Below are positions 15,179-28,500 of a DNA stretch of 64,000 bases, piece by piece. The translations under genes were made by a program, and so were the position numbers. The notes beneath the pieces were generated by a model that had not been told where the DNA came from, did no database searches, and saw only the letters and a list, made by a program, of their open reading frames with translations. Position 1 is the stretch's first letter; each line of letters opens with the position of its first letter. The stretch comes from Dasyornis broadbenti (taxonomy: Eukaryota > Chordata > Aves > Passeriformes > Dasyornithidae): the NCBI GenBank assembly GCA_013397935.1, contig VZRN01006295.1:1167398-1231397 (forward strand), given 5' to 3'.

Positions 15179-15208
15179 AATTCCTTTCAATTTCATCTGA
15201 AAGGAATT
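15179..15208. repeat. Perfect 11-bp inverted repeat with 8-bp loop
   Basis: Arms AATTCCTTTCA (15179-15189) and TGAAAGGAATT (15198-15208) are exact reverse complements around ATTTCATC. It could form a hairpin or be a paired protein site: TGAAAGGAATT holds a GGAAT (TEAD-type) core and its mirror ATTCC is in the other arm. Confidence 0.85.
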
Positions 15209-15553
15209 CTATTTGAGAGCCTGAGAGGCTTCACAACAAACAAAGAACTGTGAAATGGGACAATCAAAAGATGCACTCCAAAACTACACTTCTAAATTGC
15301 TAATGGGAACAGCCATTAAGAGGCTCGAAATAACCAAACCGATTCTGTGTAGTTTCAGGCCTATGGATTGAGGGGTAGCACCCTCTTTCCCCGCTACTTT
15401 TTGTCCACTGAAGAAGCTCTGTTGATCATTAGATCGTATCACTGAAATAAAAACAATCTGAACATACTTTAAGTTTTAGGCAGGTACAGATATTGCATCT
15501 ATGGTTCATTTGAGCTATGCAGCAATGTAGTTTCAAGTGTTGTGTTATCATCC

Positions 15554-15585
15554 CCAGAAAGTAGAGCGGTACCAGAAAGTAGAGC
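15554..15585. repeat. 14-bp direct repeat
   Basis: CCAGAAAGTAGAGC occurs at 15554-15567 and 15572-15585, separated by GGTA. A third partial unit (AGAAAG) follows. Confidence 0.85.
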
Positions 15586-18500
15586 AGAAAGTTTCAGTGG
15601 CATAAACTATGGCACCAAGAGTAGTTTTTCACTGGATGACAAAGCCAAGCACTGCAATGAAGCAAGTCACCCAGTGACAGAGAGCCCTATTGATCTGGAA
15701 CAGTGCTAAATGCTCAAGTCTATTTTGCAGTCCTCCAGTGGAGTAAGATGCCACTGACCTGAACAGCAAATGAAGTAAAACAGTTTTAAAAGCTTGCCTT
15801 CCCACTACAGAATGCAAATCTAAAAAAGCAAACAAATCTCATCCATTAACATAGATTGCTTTGTCTTTTCCTTACTCTACTGCATAGACAGTTTGTGCAT
15901 GTACTACTTAACAGCAGTTATTTTTGACAAAGGTCACATCAAGACGGCAATCTGAAACAGCTAGAGACTTCCTCCAATTGCAGGCACCTGGAAGATGTTT
16001 GTATCTTCTGAAACAGGCATCTAGAATATTCTTAACTTTAGAAACAGGCTACACAAATCTGAATTTTCATGCCACAGAAATAGAAAGGAAGCCACAATCT
16101 CTCTCATGAGAAAGCCACAACTGAAATAGTTCCCAAGGGAAAACTGTAATCATGAAGGTTATTTTTCCCTCATTTTAATTTTCAATTTCAGTCAGCAACT
16201 GCAGAACAAAATGGACATGTTAGACAAGGGCATTAAAAAGCCTGTCTCTTGTTTATGAAAACTTACCAAGTCAAGCTACATGCACTGTTTTCCATCATAC
16301 TGACACAAGTGTGTATCTCCCTTTTAATAGCCTTCCATCAGTTTACTTACTCTTTTTGTCCCACACAGACCTCCAGGCATTTCCGCACACGGTAAACCAG
16401 CGAATACCTTTAACTAAAATAATCATCAAGTCTTTCTCACTGCATATAAGCTATTGCCATTTCAATGAAAGCCTTGCTGCTGCTGACAAAAGGCCAAAAA
16501 TGGAATAAGAGGTTTCAGAGAGGCACAGTTGAAGGATGACTTTGTAAAGGAAGGGCCCCTAAGTTATCTATCCCTGTTAATTATCATGTGGGGACAGACA
16601 TTGATTATCTGTGCAAACAGAGAAAAGGACAGTGAAGCTTTTGAAAAGGAGCACTGAAGCAAATAAGCAATTATTGATTCGTGTGTTTGGCAAACATTTT
16701 CACCCACTCACGAGAAGGAGAGTTTAAGAGGATTTTCACTACACAGTAATAACAGAGACAGCCTCTCCAGCTCATAAAAGGGAAGTCAGAACATAAGCCA
16801 GATGCAAAACTCCAACAAACACTGATTCACAGCTCCAGTCACACTCAAAGTCATGTATGAAATGAGCAATTCAGCCATCCAATAAGCCAAGAAGGGGAAA
16901 GAGAGGGCAATTATTACTCTGTTCAACAGAGCACCATTTAAAGGATTCCTTCTGATTCAGCATCAACCCTTGTGATCAGTATTCTTGGCCTCCCATCAAT
17001 GAATTTAATTACACAATTATTGAAAAAAAATGCAGCGTTCTCCTTTCCCTGCTTGCCCACAACCAGTCCAATACAAGTCACAGGAATTAGTCAGAAAGAA
17101 CATGTAGAATAGCTACCTCCACTTTTATTTTTGAAGTTCAAGTCACAAAAATGCATGGATATTAGCCGAAGTATTACTGAAAATTATGTGTTTCCTTTAA
17201 TTGAGCAAATGGAGCTTCATCTTCTTATTGATACAATGTGAGGGGCCATGAAAAGTGCACCAAGTTACTTAAACCCCACATCAGTTAATTATTTGAGATT
17301 CTTGGATATTTAACTGACAGCTGTATGTTTGGATCTACGTCATCTAGCATGGTTTTGCCTGACTGCTGGATCTTCCTCTCCTGCTGAGTATGCATAGGCA
17401 AGTTCAGTTTCAGCTCCTCCCTTGTTCTGCCTTCTTTCACCTCCACACACAGCTAGCATGTTTTAACAGCTCTGCTAACAAACACACTTGCTATTCCACA
17501 GCCAATGCCTGCTTAACTCCTTTTCTTTTCCTACTTCAAATAGCTGCACCAACTAATTAATACAGATACCGTTGCAATAAGCACAAAGTACCTACCATTC
17601 AAGCTGATATACGCGTACTTTAAAGACAATGTTCTTTAACAGGAAGGAATTCAATACAACGGAAAGAACAGGGCCTTAGCCACATTAAAACAATACTGTT
17701 CTGCTGTGGACTGACGCATTAGTCACTGGTTTGGGAACGAGATGCCCTCTTCCCTTTATGACAGGTTTGGGCTTTTTCCTCCTACATTTGGGAACTGGTG
17801 GAGGGGAGGGAGTCTACAAGAAGGCAGCAAGCAAGGAAGTTATGGCTCTCCTCTTTCAACTTGTGCCATCTTCAAGAGATAAAATACTTATTTGCTTTTG
17901 TTGTTACAAAGTGAAAATGCTAACAGGATTCAAACCGAAGTACCTTCCTTAACATAATAAGGATGTGCCTCATTTTCAAAGCTGACTATTTCAGAAGGCT
18001 TTTGAAAGAGACACTGTTCTTCCAGATGCCCACATGGCACTAACCATCCCAAGAGGCAATTAATTTTGGAACCTGACCGATGCCCTCATGTTCCAAGCAT
18101 ATCAGCTACCCATTAAGCAAAGGACTTCAATAAAGGACAGGAATTTAATTGAATCTATATTCAGGTATGTCTCTGAAAGCTAGAGGGTAAGGCAAAGATG
18201 TAGTAACTAAAAACATTTTAAAGAACACCCGTTCGACCTCTTTCTCAGGAATTCAAGTTGTGTAGCCTACATTCAACTCTCTTCAACACACAGGAGCCAG
18301 TCAGATCACCGGTTCCCTTTCGTAAGCACAGTAAAGTCCATCATACAGTTGCTACTTCAGGAAAAAACTTTCACACCAGCTCTAAGAAGTCAGGGAATAC
18401 GAAAATAACTACAGACATCCAAAGAGACAGAAAAAGGGCAGTATTATCAGACAGCAGGCCTCTGTACAAATTGATTAACCATGTCTAGCCTTAGAAGCAA

Positions 18501-21500
18501 CAAATTAGAAGTCAGACCAGAACATGATGACAGGGAAAACCACTGGAAGCACCAAGAGTACAACAGTATTTATTTGCACATTTTCTACTTACACCTAAGA
18601 GCCTACTCTTGAGGACTTCTTTGATCCTGTTTAGAACTGTGTGTATCTGCAACAAAATACTAACCTCATTCTTCAGCTCATTCTGTTCCTTCAGCCCAGT
18701 CAGTATGGCTGCTCTATTACAGCATTTTTAAGTCTACTTTTTTCTACTGTACATAAACACTTGCTTCTTTTTACTTGTCCATCCATTCCACTAACCATTT
18801 TTTCTACTTGTACCTTTATCAGATGCCATCATAAAGCCTCCCTTTGGCAAGGCCAATTTTAAAGAAAAATATAAAATTACCTCAATACTACACAGCTTAT
18901 CAATTTCATACATTTGGCTAACTGACAGTTTCCTCCAACACCTCGAAATGTCACAGTACCAATTTTTATTTTACCTTTGAGACGTGCACCAAAATACTTC
19001 CAATGGACTCAGAACTCTAACCAAACCAACCACAAAAGCAAGGCACCCAATAGTAACACCATGCTTAAATTAAAGGCAGTGAGTGAAGCCTATGGGTTGT
19101 GGTTTGCTTGTTTCTTATAGCAATATATTCCTAATTTTAGACATTTGAATGCTGTTAACACTAGATAAACTGCACACATAGAAACTACTGAAGTCGATGT
19201 CATTTGAAAAAACACTCAACCATACTCACTTTCTGTGCTAAACTCAAGGCAGCATTTTAAATATCACAGGGAATGACAATTCTAATTGCATACTGCAGAA
19301 TTAAATCCAAGATTGCTGTCAAAGCAACGTTTCAGAATATGTTAACTTTGAAATTACTGTTAGCCCAGGGAGTAAACTCAAGTTAGCTCTTTTTTAACTC
19401 TGCTTCAGTTTTTCAGCTATATGAACTGCCCTTTTTCGAAACTTCTCTTTACATTAATAATGTCAGCTTTTGCTTCAACATAGTTTATTAGAAGGGAACA
19501 ATCAAAATTTAGGTGATTTTGCTGCCTCTTTAAAGGTTCAATATAAAGCAATTTATGCTTCACGTCTCTAACTACTTCACCAAGAACAACTTTTAACCAC
19601 AAAGAAGAAAAAGCCCCTGAGAAGAAGTCAGGGTCACAACTCGTTTTCATTCGAGAACATACATTTGCCAATGCTGAAAGTTTTGATTTAAGCAGAGAAA
19701 ACTGTCAGCAAAATAACCACCATTTCCAAATAGCTTTATTTTCCTATAGCTATGACATTAATTTAAAAATGTGATTAGAAATCTCATCTGAACACAACAA
19801 GATGATTACCTAGAGATAAAGTTCAACAAATCTCTTGAGATCAGTACAGCCTTGTACACATATCCTCTGCAGCAGACCTGGCAGATCAGAGGCTACAGCA
19901 AGGGGTCTAACCACAAACATGCTTATGTGCTGGGGTCCTTGTGGCTAAGACTGTCAGTGACTTTCTCACACAACTAAGCTGCTCTTTCCACAGAAACTCA
20001 AATAATACATTTCTACTGGGAGTGGCAGGAATTTGAGGAAGAGTGGTAAGAAAAAAGGTAATTTTAAGGTCAAAACAGTTAACAGTGATTTTTTCTTGAG
20101 TTATGTCATCAAGGTTGTCCTTTGCATTACAAAACTAAGGAATTCTATCCAAGTTTCTTTCCACTTTCTAGCTCTTCTCTTCAGGGAATAAAAAAACATT
20201 AGACCTATCTAGGGCAGGGACTATTAACAGCTTGTCTCTCTGATTTGAGCACATTATCCCTATAAAGCAAACATCTGAGCAGCATGGTACATAAAAAGGC
20301 AACCCACCTCTGCGTTCCTTTCAAGGGTCAGTTCTCTTCATGACCTCACTGCACTTCCAATCCCAAGACTTCTGCATCAGATATCCATTATCTCCCCTCC
20401 CATTCTTCTGCTTTGGCTCATCCTTCTTGTGCTGTGCTTTAAAACAAGAAAGGCTTCTTTTTGGCCTTGAAATTGGTGGTTGCTTCAGGGAAATGGTACA
20501 TTTTCTGTCAAACAGCCTGTGAAAATTCAGGTTCCCTTGCATCTATTAATGCATTTATTAATCTGCCTGTGTACATTAACAGAACTGTTAGCTCTGTTTC
20601 AGTATTAGTATAAGACCATAACCACAAAAGAAATAGCAGCTTTTGCAGTAGGTAGGTAGTGAGTGTGATGATTTCCAGTATTTCTGTAAGCAAACTGACC
20701 CTCCCCCTGAATTCTGTCAGTTACCTTCTGCCTTGGTTTTCTCTTTCGTCCTTCATTGTCTCAGATATACTTCTGCCTGCCCCTAGCCAGCTATTGCTGC
20801 CTTCTCAAAGGCAGATTACATCTCACATCAGTGCCAAACTTGAATATATTTGGGCAGAACCACTACAAGGACAGCAGAAGTTATTCTCCAGAACTGTACT
20901 TCAACTACCACAAGCTCAACAATTCACACAGAAGTCCCGCTTTACTGGTTAGAGACTGCTTGACTGGTCTCCAGATAATGCAGCTGTTTTACTCATTTCT
21001 CCCTCCCTGTCCCCCCAATATCAATAGTGCAACATAAACACAGATATCGACTTGCATCCCGGCTTTATTCTCAATTTTTCTGCAAAAGAAATGGATGCAC
21101 GGATGAGAAATGCACCACTTAAATATACTTAATTCATTTTTGGTTTTAATGTGGCTGGTAATACTGCCCTTACGCAGTGTGGTGTTCAAAAGCTAAGAGA
21201 ACCAACCCTAACACTGGACTTGGAAACCAATAAATATTGACGTTTCAAATATAACTCAAACATTTTCAGATGATTGTCACCTTTGACATCCAACTCCACT
21301 AGGGAGATACAGGGTTATTTTGTTTCTGATAATTAGCTATCTTCCCAGACACCTTTCAATAAGGAATACATTTAATTCCATTATGATATTTAGCTTAACA
21401 TGGAAACAGTTATTTCATATATTCAGTCAACTTCTATTCTACAAAGCAGGAGGAACGCAGCTTGTATACAGCAACATTATAACTCTTTCCTATCTTGTAA

Positions 21501-24500
21501 AGAGACACCCCTTTATCTCCTTTTGGGTCTTTTCTTGGAGGTTACATGACAGTTCAGTTCAGAAAGCTTCTTATTAAAACAACAATTTTAGTCCACATAA
21601 CTGGCAAAATAAACAGTGTAATAACATATTTTACTTATCACTATGAGCTTCCAATTAAGTCCTTCAATGTCATATATTCTTCCATGGGTGTTTTGCATGT
21701 AAATCCTAGCCTAATACGCTGTGGAAAGCTTTCCTCACCTGAGAACATACTTTGTCTTTTCACTCTTAATTATCTATTGCTTGTGAAAGGAAAATACATA
21801 ATTTGGTTCCTTTCTCCTCCTTGGTATTTGATAATTTTACATCTTGCTTCATTTAGTTTTTATTACCATGTCAGAACTAACATGATGCTCAAGTGACAAA
21901 AATCAATCTCTAGGAAATTGAACAGTAGAGTGTACTTGGGTTGTCTGTAAAGAAAAAAAAGTTTAAAAAAGTCCCAAAGTAAAGTAGTTAATTTGTCCAC
22001 GATATATCTATGTAACAAAGCAGCCTATACATCTGCCTTGTTTAATTTTACACAGTGAGTTAATGCATTTCTACTCCCAAAATATCTCTCCTGTAACACA
22101 GTAACCAGTGCCACCTGGTAAAACCAATGTCACCTACTGTCATCCACTACATCATTTAATGAAAACTTTACATAAACTCTAAACAATCACTTAATTGAGA
22201 TAGGACCAAGTGTGATTGAAATTGCCACAAAGAGGACTCAAAAACTAGGTAATGCAGCATTAAGGCCGCCTGTGCAACCCTTATTTGTCAGTGCAGCACA
22301 CATGCTGTAACTCTCAAACTCTGCAGTGCTTTTCCACAGGACCCCCTACTCATCCATGTGCACATAATGGACCTCCTGTAGAGATGAACACGGATGCCTC
22401 GTGATTGAGCTTATTGTCTGCTAGACCTCTGTCTTATTTATTGAAGAAAAGGAACAAAAGAAGGGATCATGGAAGCCAGGACAACAATTGAGACAGTAAA
22501 AAGCCACTCTGGAAAAAGATGCCTATCCCTGCTCTAACACTCCTGTGGTAAGCAAGTCTCATTAAACTAGGAGATCTCAAACCAGACAATTTTGTACCAC
22601 ATCTCTGAAGTCAGAACAGGAGCCAGAACCCAAAGTATTAGCAAAGGAGGCAAGTGGGAGTGAGATTCCTACACCAAGTAGTGGAAACACTCCATAAAGA
22701 AATAAATTAAAGCCAAAGATACTATTTTGGCTGCTCAAAAAAACCTTCCTCTCATTTGCTGCTGTATCAACACGTAACAAAGCTTCAGCATATGCACTGA
22801 GGGAATCAAGCTCAGGCAGTCCAGACGATTTACAGACGGCACATGAAGTGTTCCACCTGAGTACCAAGGTATATCCATCGTTCCCTTCCCACACTCAAAT
22901 ACAGGGCTCTGCCACTTCCTTTTCACTGCCTAGAGGTCATATACTGCATTATGGAGAGCAGCACCTTCTCGCTCTTTGAACCCACTCACGTTGCCACAGT
23001 GGACATGAACTGCAAATCACATCCTGCTTATGGACTTGCCTACAAGCAGAAACACCACAGGCTGCGTAGCTACCCAGTTAACCAAGTGCTCTTGCAAAAG
23101 GGATTTACAGCTTTAACTTTCTAACAGTGAGTTAACTCAGTGGAGATAGCAACATGGACAAATCCATTCCAAAAGCATATTCTAGAAAAACAAGATTTTA
23201 AAAACAGTTCTCATACTTCGCTTACAGGATCTTCCATAAATACAAAGTTTAAATAGCCATATTAGTATATACCCATGACAATAGGTAGTCAGGTCATTTT
23301 GCTACAAACTGTTCATTGCTTTAACAGATAAACTGCTGCTTGGAACAAATACTATTTTTAGTAATCAAAGACTCCATTTTTTTTTTTTTTTTAAACAACC
23401 TTGCAAAAACAAACATTCTCAGGCTCTGCTGGAAAACCAAACAAAAACACAAAGCAAATAAGAGCACAACTATTTATACATCTGCCAAGCAAACATTCTG
23501 CAGCAAATGATATAGTAAAAAAATGGAAGGTATAGAGTAAAAAAACTAAACCTCAGTTCTTGCAGGGGTGGTGGGGGCAGAGAGCTACTGCTTGAAGTTA
23601 ATCTAATCAATGCTACCATTTTTATGCATAATATCCTATTACATTTACTATATTTGTAAATGGTAACACTTGTTTTTCTGACGATGTCAATGTATTAACA
23701 TATGTATTTCACCTCTCCAATGCAAAGCTTTAGAATTAGGTATAGCATTATGAAAGAACCACTCTTCACTAGCAGTCGGCAAATGCTACACCAAAGGGAT
23801 TCAACTGTCCCTGTTTCATCAGACCAGAAAAGGCCAGTTTTTAGTTAGCAGTATTGTGTTGGTTGCCACCAGTTGTCCAAAAAATGTGTAGTGTTACTCC
23901 AGGAAGAAAGAAAATTTTCTCTTCATCTTCATGGCACTACCACAGTAACCTAAGGACAGTAATCTACAACACTCTCACATATTAACAGTTTTTCCAATAT
24001 TCTTTTCCATTACACAAACTTCACACACTCCAACAAACTTATTTTTCTTTACCTCAAAGGAAAGCTGATAGCTTCCAAACTTTGATTGGTGGCAAGGCAG
24101 AAAGTAAACCCTTTTTTACAGCCAAACATCCATTATTAAATGTTCAGATTATCATTGCTTTTTATTTACAGATATGACAGAGGCAAATTCATTGCTTCCT
24201 GAAGAAGTTGGGGAAAAAAATTACACCCCTTTCCTTAACCTCACAGATACTGGTTCTAATAGCTACTGGCTTAAAACTTCTGTTCAGTAGAGTCAGGAGA
24301 TACCATTTCCACCGAGTTCTTCAAAACAAACAAAAAAACCCCAACACAACCACAATCCACTTTTCCAGGGAGTTAAACTATGGTATAACTATAATCATCA
24401 AGAGATAATCAGACATCTCAGTGCTGTCTATTTAAAGCACTGCAAAGCAACCTCACAAGGCTCGACACAAGTTTTCATCTAAAACTGTCTACTATAAAGT

Positions 24501-25188
24501 TGAATGCAAGAAAAAGTAGCAGTAACCAAACAGGGTTACACCACTCAGTTATGTAAGTCACAAAGGTTCAAATTTAGCTTTATATTTAGTTCATCAATTC
24601 CCACCCAGAGTTCAACGCAGTAAACTGATCTATTTTTAGCTTTTGACTCTTTTGGACATTTCCTTCCTTCATCTGTGTAAATGCGTCAGAGCTTCTCAAA
24701 TGTTTCCCTTTGGCTAGGGTAGGATGCATCTGATTCCAAGCTTAAAAAAAAAGTTAACACACACACACATCGAGTGGTTATTGTTGGCTGAATTACACCC
24801 TTGTTCTGAGTTAAGCACGGGCAAATTTGACTCCAATCCTCACACTGTGCTAGAAAAGATACTGCTCTTTCCGCACTGACAGGTTAAAGCATGTCATGGC
24901 TAAACTCTACAAGGATCACAACTAGACTAACCATATTTTATCACCTTCTAAAAGCAGGCTTGACTTGGGTCTCCTGTCTTGACAATTCAACAGACAAACA
25001 GTAGAATTTTCCCAAAATGGGGACAGAAAAGAAGTTCAGTTTTGTAACTTTCTGCTCAGCCCCCACAGCAAGAAATTCAGCCAAGTACAATTCCTTGTTT
25101 TCCTTCCAAAGACAGCCTTCTGCTACATGTGGAGAAGCTGGTATCTTAAGTTGTATTTATTTATTTATTTAATACAAAGCATTAACGA

Positions 25189-25193
25189 GCCAA
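25189..25193. repeat. Left 5-bp target site duplication (GCCAA) of the solo LTR
   Basis: GCCAA directly precedes the LTR and is repeated directly after it at 25565-25569. A 5-bp duplication is usual for ERVL-type elements. Confidence 0.85.
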
Positions 25194-25564
25194 TGTCCTG
25201 GTTCTGGCCTGGAGGAGACATGGCTAGGACCTGGAGATTATTCTATACCACCTCGTGTCATTTTCCGGGAACAAGGGGGAGGGCTTACTTCAGGTCAAGG
25301 TAGCATGGCAGAGTGGTCAGGGAGTGTCGGGGGCTCCCACAGGGGGTGAGCAATAAAATTTCTTTTCTTGTGCATTCTGTCATTCATATTGTTGCTATTA
25401 CTGTCTCTTTTCTTATCTCATTACTGTTCCCAATAAACTGTTCTTATCTTAACCCATGAACTTTACCTTCTGTGCCTCCAATTCTCCTCTCCATCCTGCC
25501 ATAGGGGAGAGGGATGGGGAGTGAGCAAGTGGAGTGAGGGGAACACCATTCCCAAACCATGACA
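25194..25564 (+). mobile_element. Solo LTR of an endogenous retrovirus (ERVL-like), 371 bp
   Basis: The element begins TGTCCTGGTTCTGGCC and ends AAACCATGACA, the TG...CA termini of an LTR. It is flanked by a perfect 5-bp target site duplication, GCCAA, at 25189-25193 and 25565-25569. Two AATAAA signals (25352-25357 and 25432-25437) follow a GGTGAGCAATAAAATTTC stretch, and the 3' part (CAATAAACTGTTCTTATCT followed by an ACCCATGAACTTTACC block) matches the R/U5 end of common avian ERVL-type LTRs as I remember them. No internal viral sequence is present on either side, so it is a solo LTR left by recombination. It appears shorter in the U3 part than typical relatives. Confidence 0.88.
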
Positions 25565-25569
25565 GCCAA
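25565..25569. repeat. Right 5-bp target site duplication (GCCAA) of the solo LTR
   Basis: Exact copy of the pentamer on the left side of the LTR. Its identity shows that the insertion junction is intact. Confidence 0.85.
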
Positions 25570-28500
25570 CCAACAAGTTACTAGATAAGCCATTATGGCT
25601 GATCTCATCTTTCCATCTGAAAAGGTGCCACTGTCCTAACAAACTTTAGTTTGGCTTACCTATGTTGTCCTTACAGAAGCCCAGCTCATGTGATAACTCT
25701 GCCAGTTAAGCAATGCACAGCATTGATTTCTTCTTTGAACTTTGCAAGCTATGGCAAATTCAAGTCTAACAACTATCTTTAAGTGCAGAAAACAAGTACT
25801 TATGGCAAAGGAAGTGTCACTTTAAGAAGAGTAAAGTAAGAGCATAAGCTACTGCTGTAGCTGGTCCATTTCCATTCTTTTAGGACCAACCCAATGCACA
25901 GTATCAACCAAAATGAAGTTGCTGATTAACATTAATAACGCAAACAAATAAAGACAGGGGTAAAAGCTTTGAGAGTAAAGCTTTATTTTAAAAAATAAAC
26001 AACAATAATGGCTGTTCAGTTTCTTTAGCAGAGAAATTATATCCTATTTTATTATTCTACAGCAAAAGACAGAAAGAGGCCTCTAAAATGGGGTTTGGCA
26101 CCTTCTTAAGTCTGATATTCAATGTACCATGTGCTATCAGCTTTTACAGGACAATCCAGTCAAATTATATTTCAATTCGCTGACAGCCTTCTACATTTTT
26201 TTTCTGTGCTTTCAGCGGCATATATCTAGAATTCAAGGAATAGGAGAATTACAAAGGGCAAAGACATTTCAACCTTGGCCTAAAGTTTTTAGAAGAGGTT
26301 GGAGTATTTTTATAATCTCAGAAAATGCTATCATCTTCGCACTCAATGTTGCATAACCCAACGTGCCCAGAAGTTACTGGCATGATAAACATTTGGAAAC
26401 TGAAGAACTTACTACCTTAAGGCCAGTAGAAAATTATATCCAACAGTGTGCAGCCAAGACTGCACAACGGGTACAGTAAAATCCACTGTGTAGCATAGGA
26501 GGTTTGCCAAGTAATATTTGGTATTTAAACATTCCATTTATTCTAACTCACTTCTTGGGATGTTCCTGATGGATCCTCCCTTTATTACCTAGGACACATT
26601 TTAAGAAATGTTACCTGATTTCTTCCCAACATTTAACATCTGTTTGAGCTCTGAAAACAAGCAATCCCAGGACTTCAAACACTTCTGCTTTCATTAAATG
26701 TCACCAATAACATTTTTCATTGTTTGATGACCTCAAAGTTAATAACCAGCTATGTGACCACCAAAAATTTTAGTGAAAAGCATTTGACCAAATGCCTTGA
26801 TGAAGTGTAAGGCTGAAGGTTTCCACAGAATTACCCACAAAAAATGCAGAAATTCAGTATAAAGCCTAAAAGTTTTGGATTTTGTATCATTCCCTTATGC
26901 AGTAAGTGAGGTACAGACTAGACAAAAGCAAGCAGGTATTTACCATCCCTGTGTGCCTTATCGTTCTGTTGTTTATTTTTCTGTTCAGTTTTAGCACTTA
27001 GGAAATCTCACTTTACTGTAACCCTGGATCCTCAGCCTCTAATTGCTAAGCAGTCATGTACAAATCTAACCACAAAAATCACTACTGGTTGTTTACACAG
27101 TCTGAGGACACCTCAGGAATAACTATTACTGCTCATACATGCACTAAGACTACAAAAAAACATGAGTAACTAAGCTCCGGGTAGTTTCACAGATGACTAG
27201 AACGCACTGGGATTACTCACAATAGCCCTGTTCAGCGCCTGCTGCCCAGAATACTTTCTCCAACTTTTTAACAAAGACATTTGTCATGCAAACTCAAGTT
27301 TTTGAAGCCACATAGAATATTTAGTTTGACACTGTATACATGCACACATATATCCTCATGCATATTAGTAAAACAAACCTTCCTGAACCTCAGGCTCATG
27401 TTCAGACTGTAACACATGACAATAACATCATCCTGACTCTTGCACAGATTTGCAGGAATTACTCAAGCACACTACGCTATACCTATAAAACATACTACAC
27501 TATAAAACATAAAGCAGATCACTGACATATTTTGAATGATGGAAGCCTACACTTTTATCACTCTACTTTACATCTCAGTTCCTCAACGTCTTAGGCCCTG
27601 AGAGATAAAAAAAATTAAAATTCTCATCTCCCTGTAAAGATTGCCTTGTCCTCCCACCATAATTATAAAATAGTAATGCTTATTTCAGTTCTTCAGTAAG
27701 GTCCAGATTACATTCAGAAGTATCAACAAGAGGCACAGTTCAGCACTGCTCAGCAGGAAAACCTGTTACATATTTGCAATGGTTTGTATTAAAGAGTGCT
27801 ACTGCCACTTATGCAAGGCAGTAACACGGGAGATTAAACAAATTTGACTAAATGATTTCAGAAGACTCCACTCAAAAGCCTTGAAAAGCAGCCCTGTTTT
27901 TTAAACAAATGCACAATTAGGCTATTTTGGATGACTTAGAACAGCTATTTGGCAGAGAAACCACTGAAAGAGCTTTGTATCTTTAAAACACAGTCTTGTC
28001 ACTAAGACTGTTTTGTGAAACTTTGTGGACATAACTCATTTATGACCCTCCTCTTTGTGTATCCATACAACAACCTACTCTAGAGGCTGAAAATCAGATG
28101 CTTTAATGTACTGTAGTGTCTACTGCTAAAAGCACTTGAATTGTTCCCTGTCATTTCAATTCCTCCTCCTCACTACTGGGTAAGTGATCTGTTTTCTCAA
28201 AACAGCAGTATCCTTCCTGAAGGAATATGACTCAGCTTTGCAGATCATCAGTATTACTTCACCAGTAGTCTACTTTTTTACCGCACCAAGAAAAATGTTA
28301 AGTTAAATAAAGATCCTTCTCCAAATCAAGCAAATTTCTTTATGAAAACAACAAATAGATGTAACCATCTTAGTCATTAAATTAAAATCGCCTATGACCT
28401 CTGTGGATTTTTTTACCTTGTAGCTTTTTTTTTTAAGATTCAACTTGGTTCTCACCAAGATCAAGCAGAAAAAAATTGTTTCCCTTGTTCTCTTTAAAAT

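Larger units (their letters stand above)
11061..25188. other. Intronic stretch without recognised genes
   Basis: Mostly unique AT-rich intron 1 sequence. It holds a perfect 11-bp inverted repeat (15179-15208), a 14-bp direct repeat (15554-15585), a T16 run (23377-23392), a short CA run (about 24758-24769) and a TTTA run at about 25155-25172 just before the solo LTR. The 16.56-17.36 kb part resembles a conserved non-coding element in composition. No coding region is supported. Confidence 0.55.
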
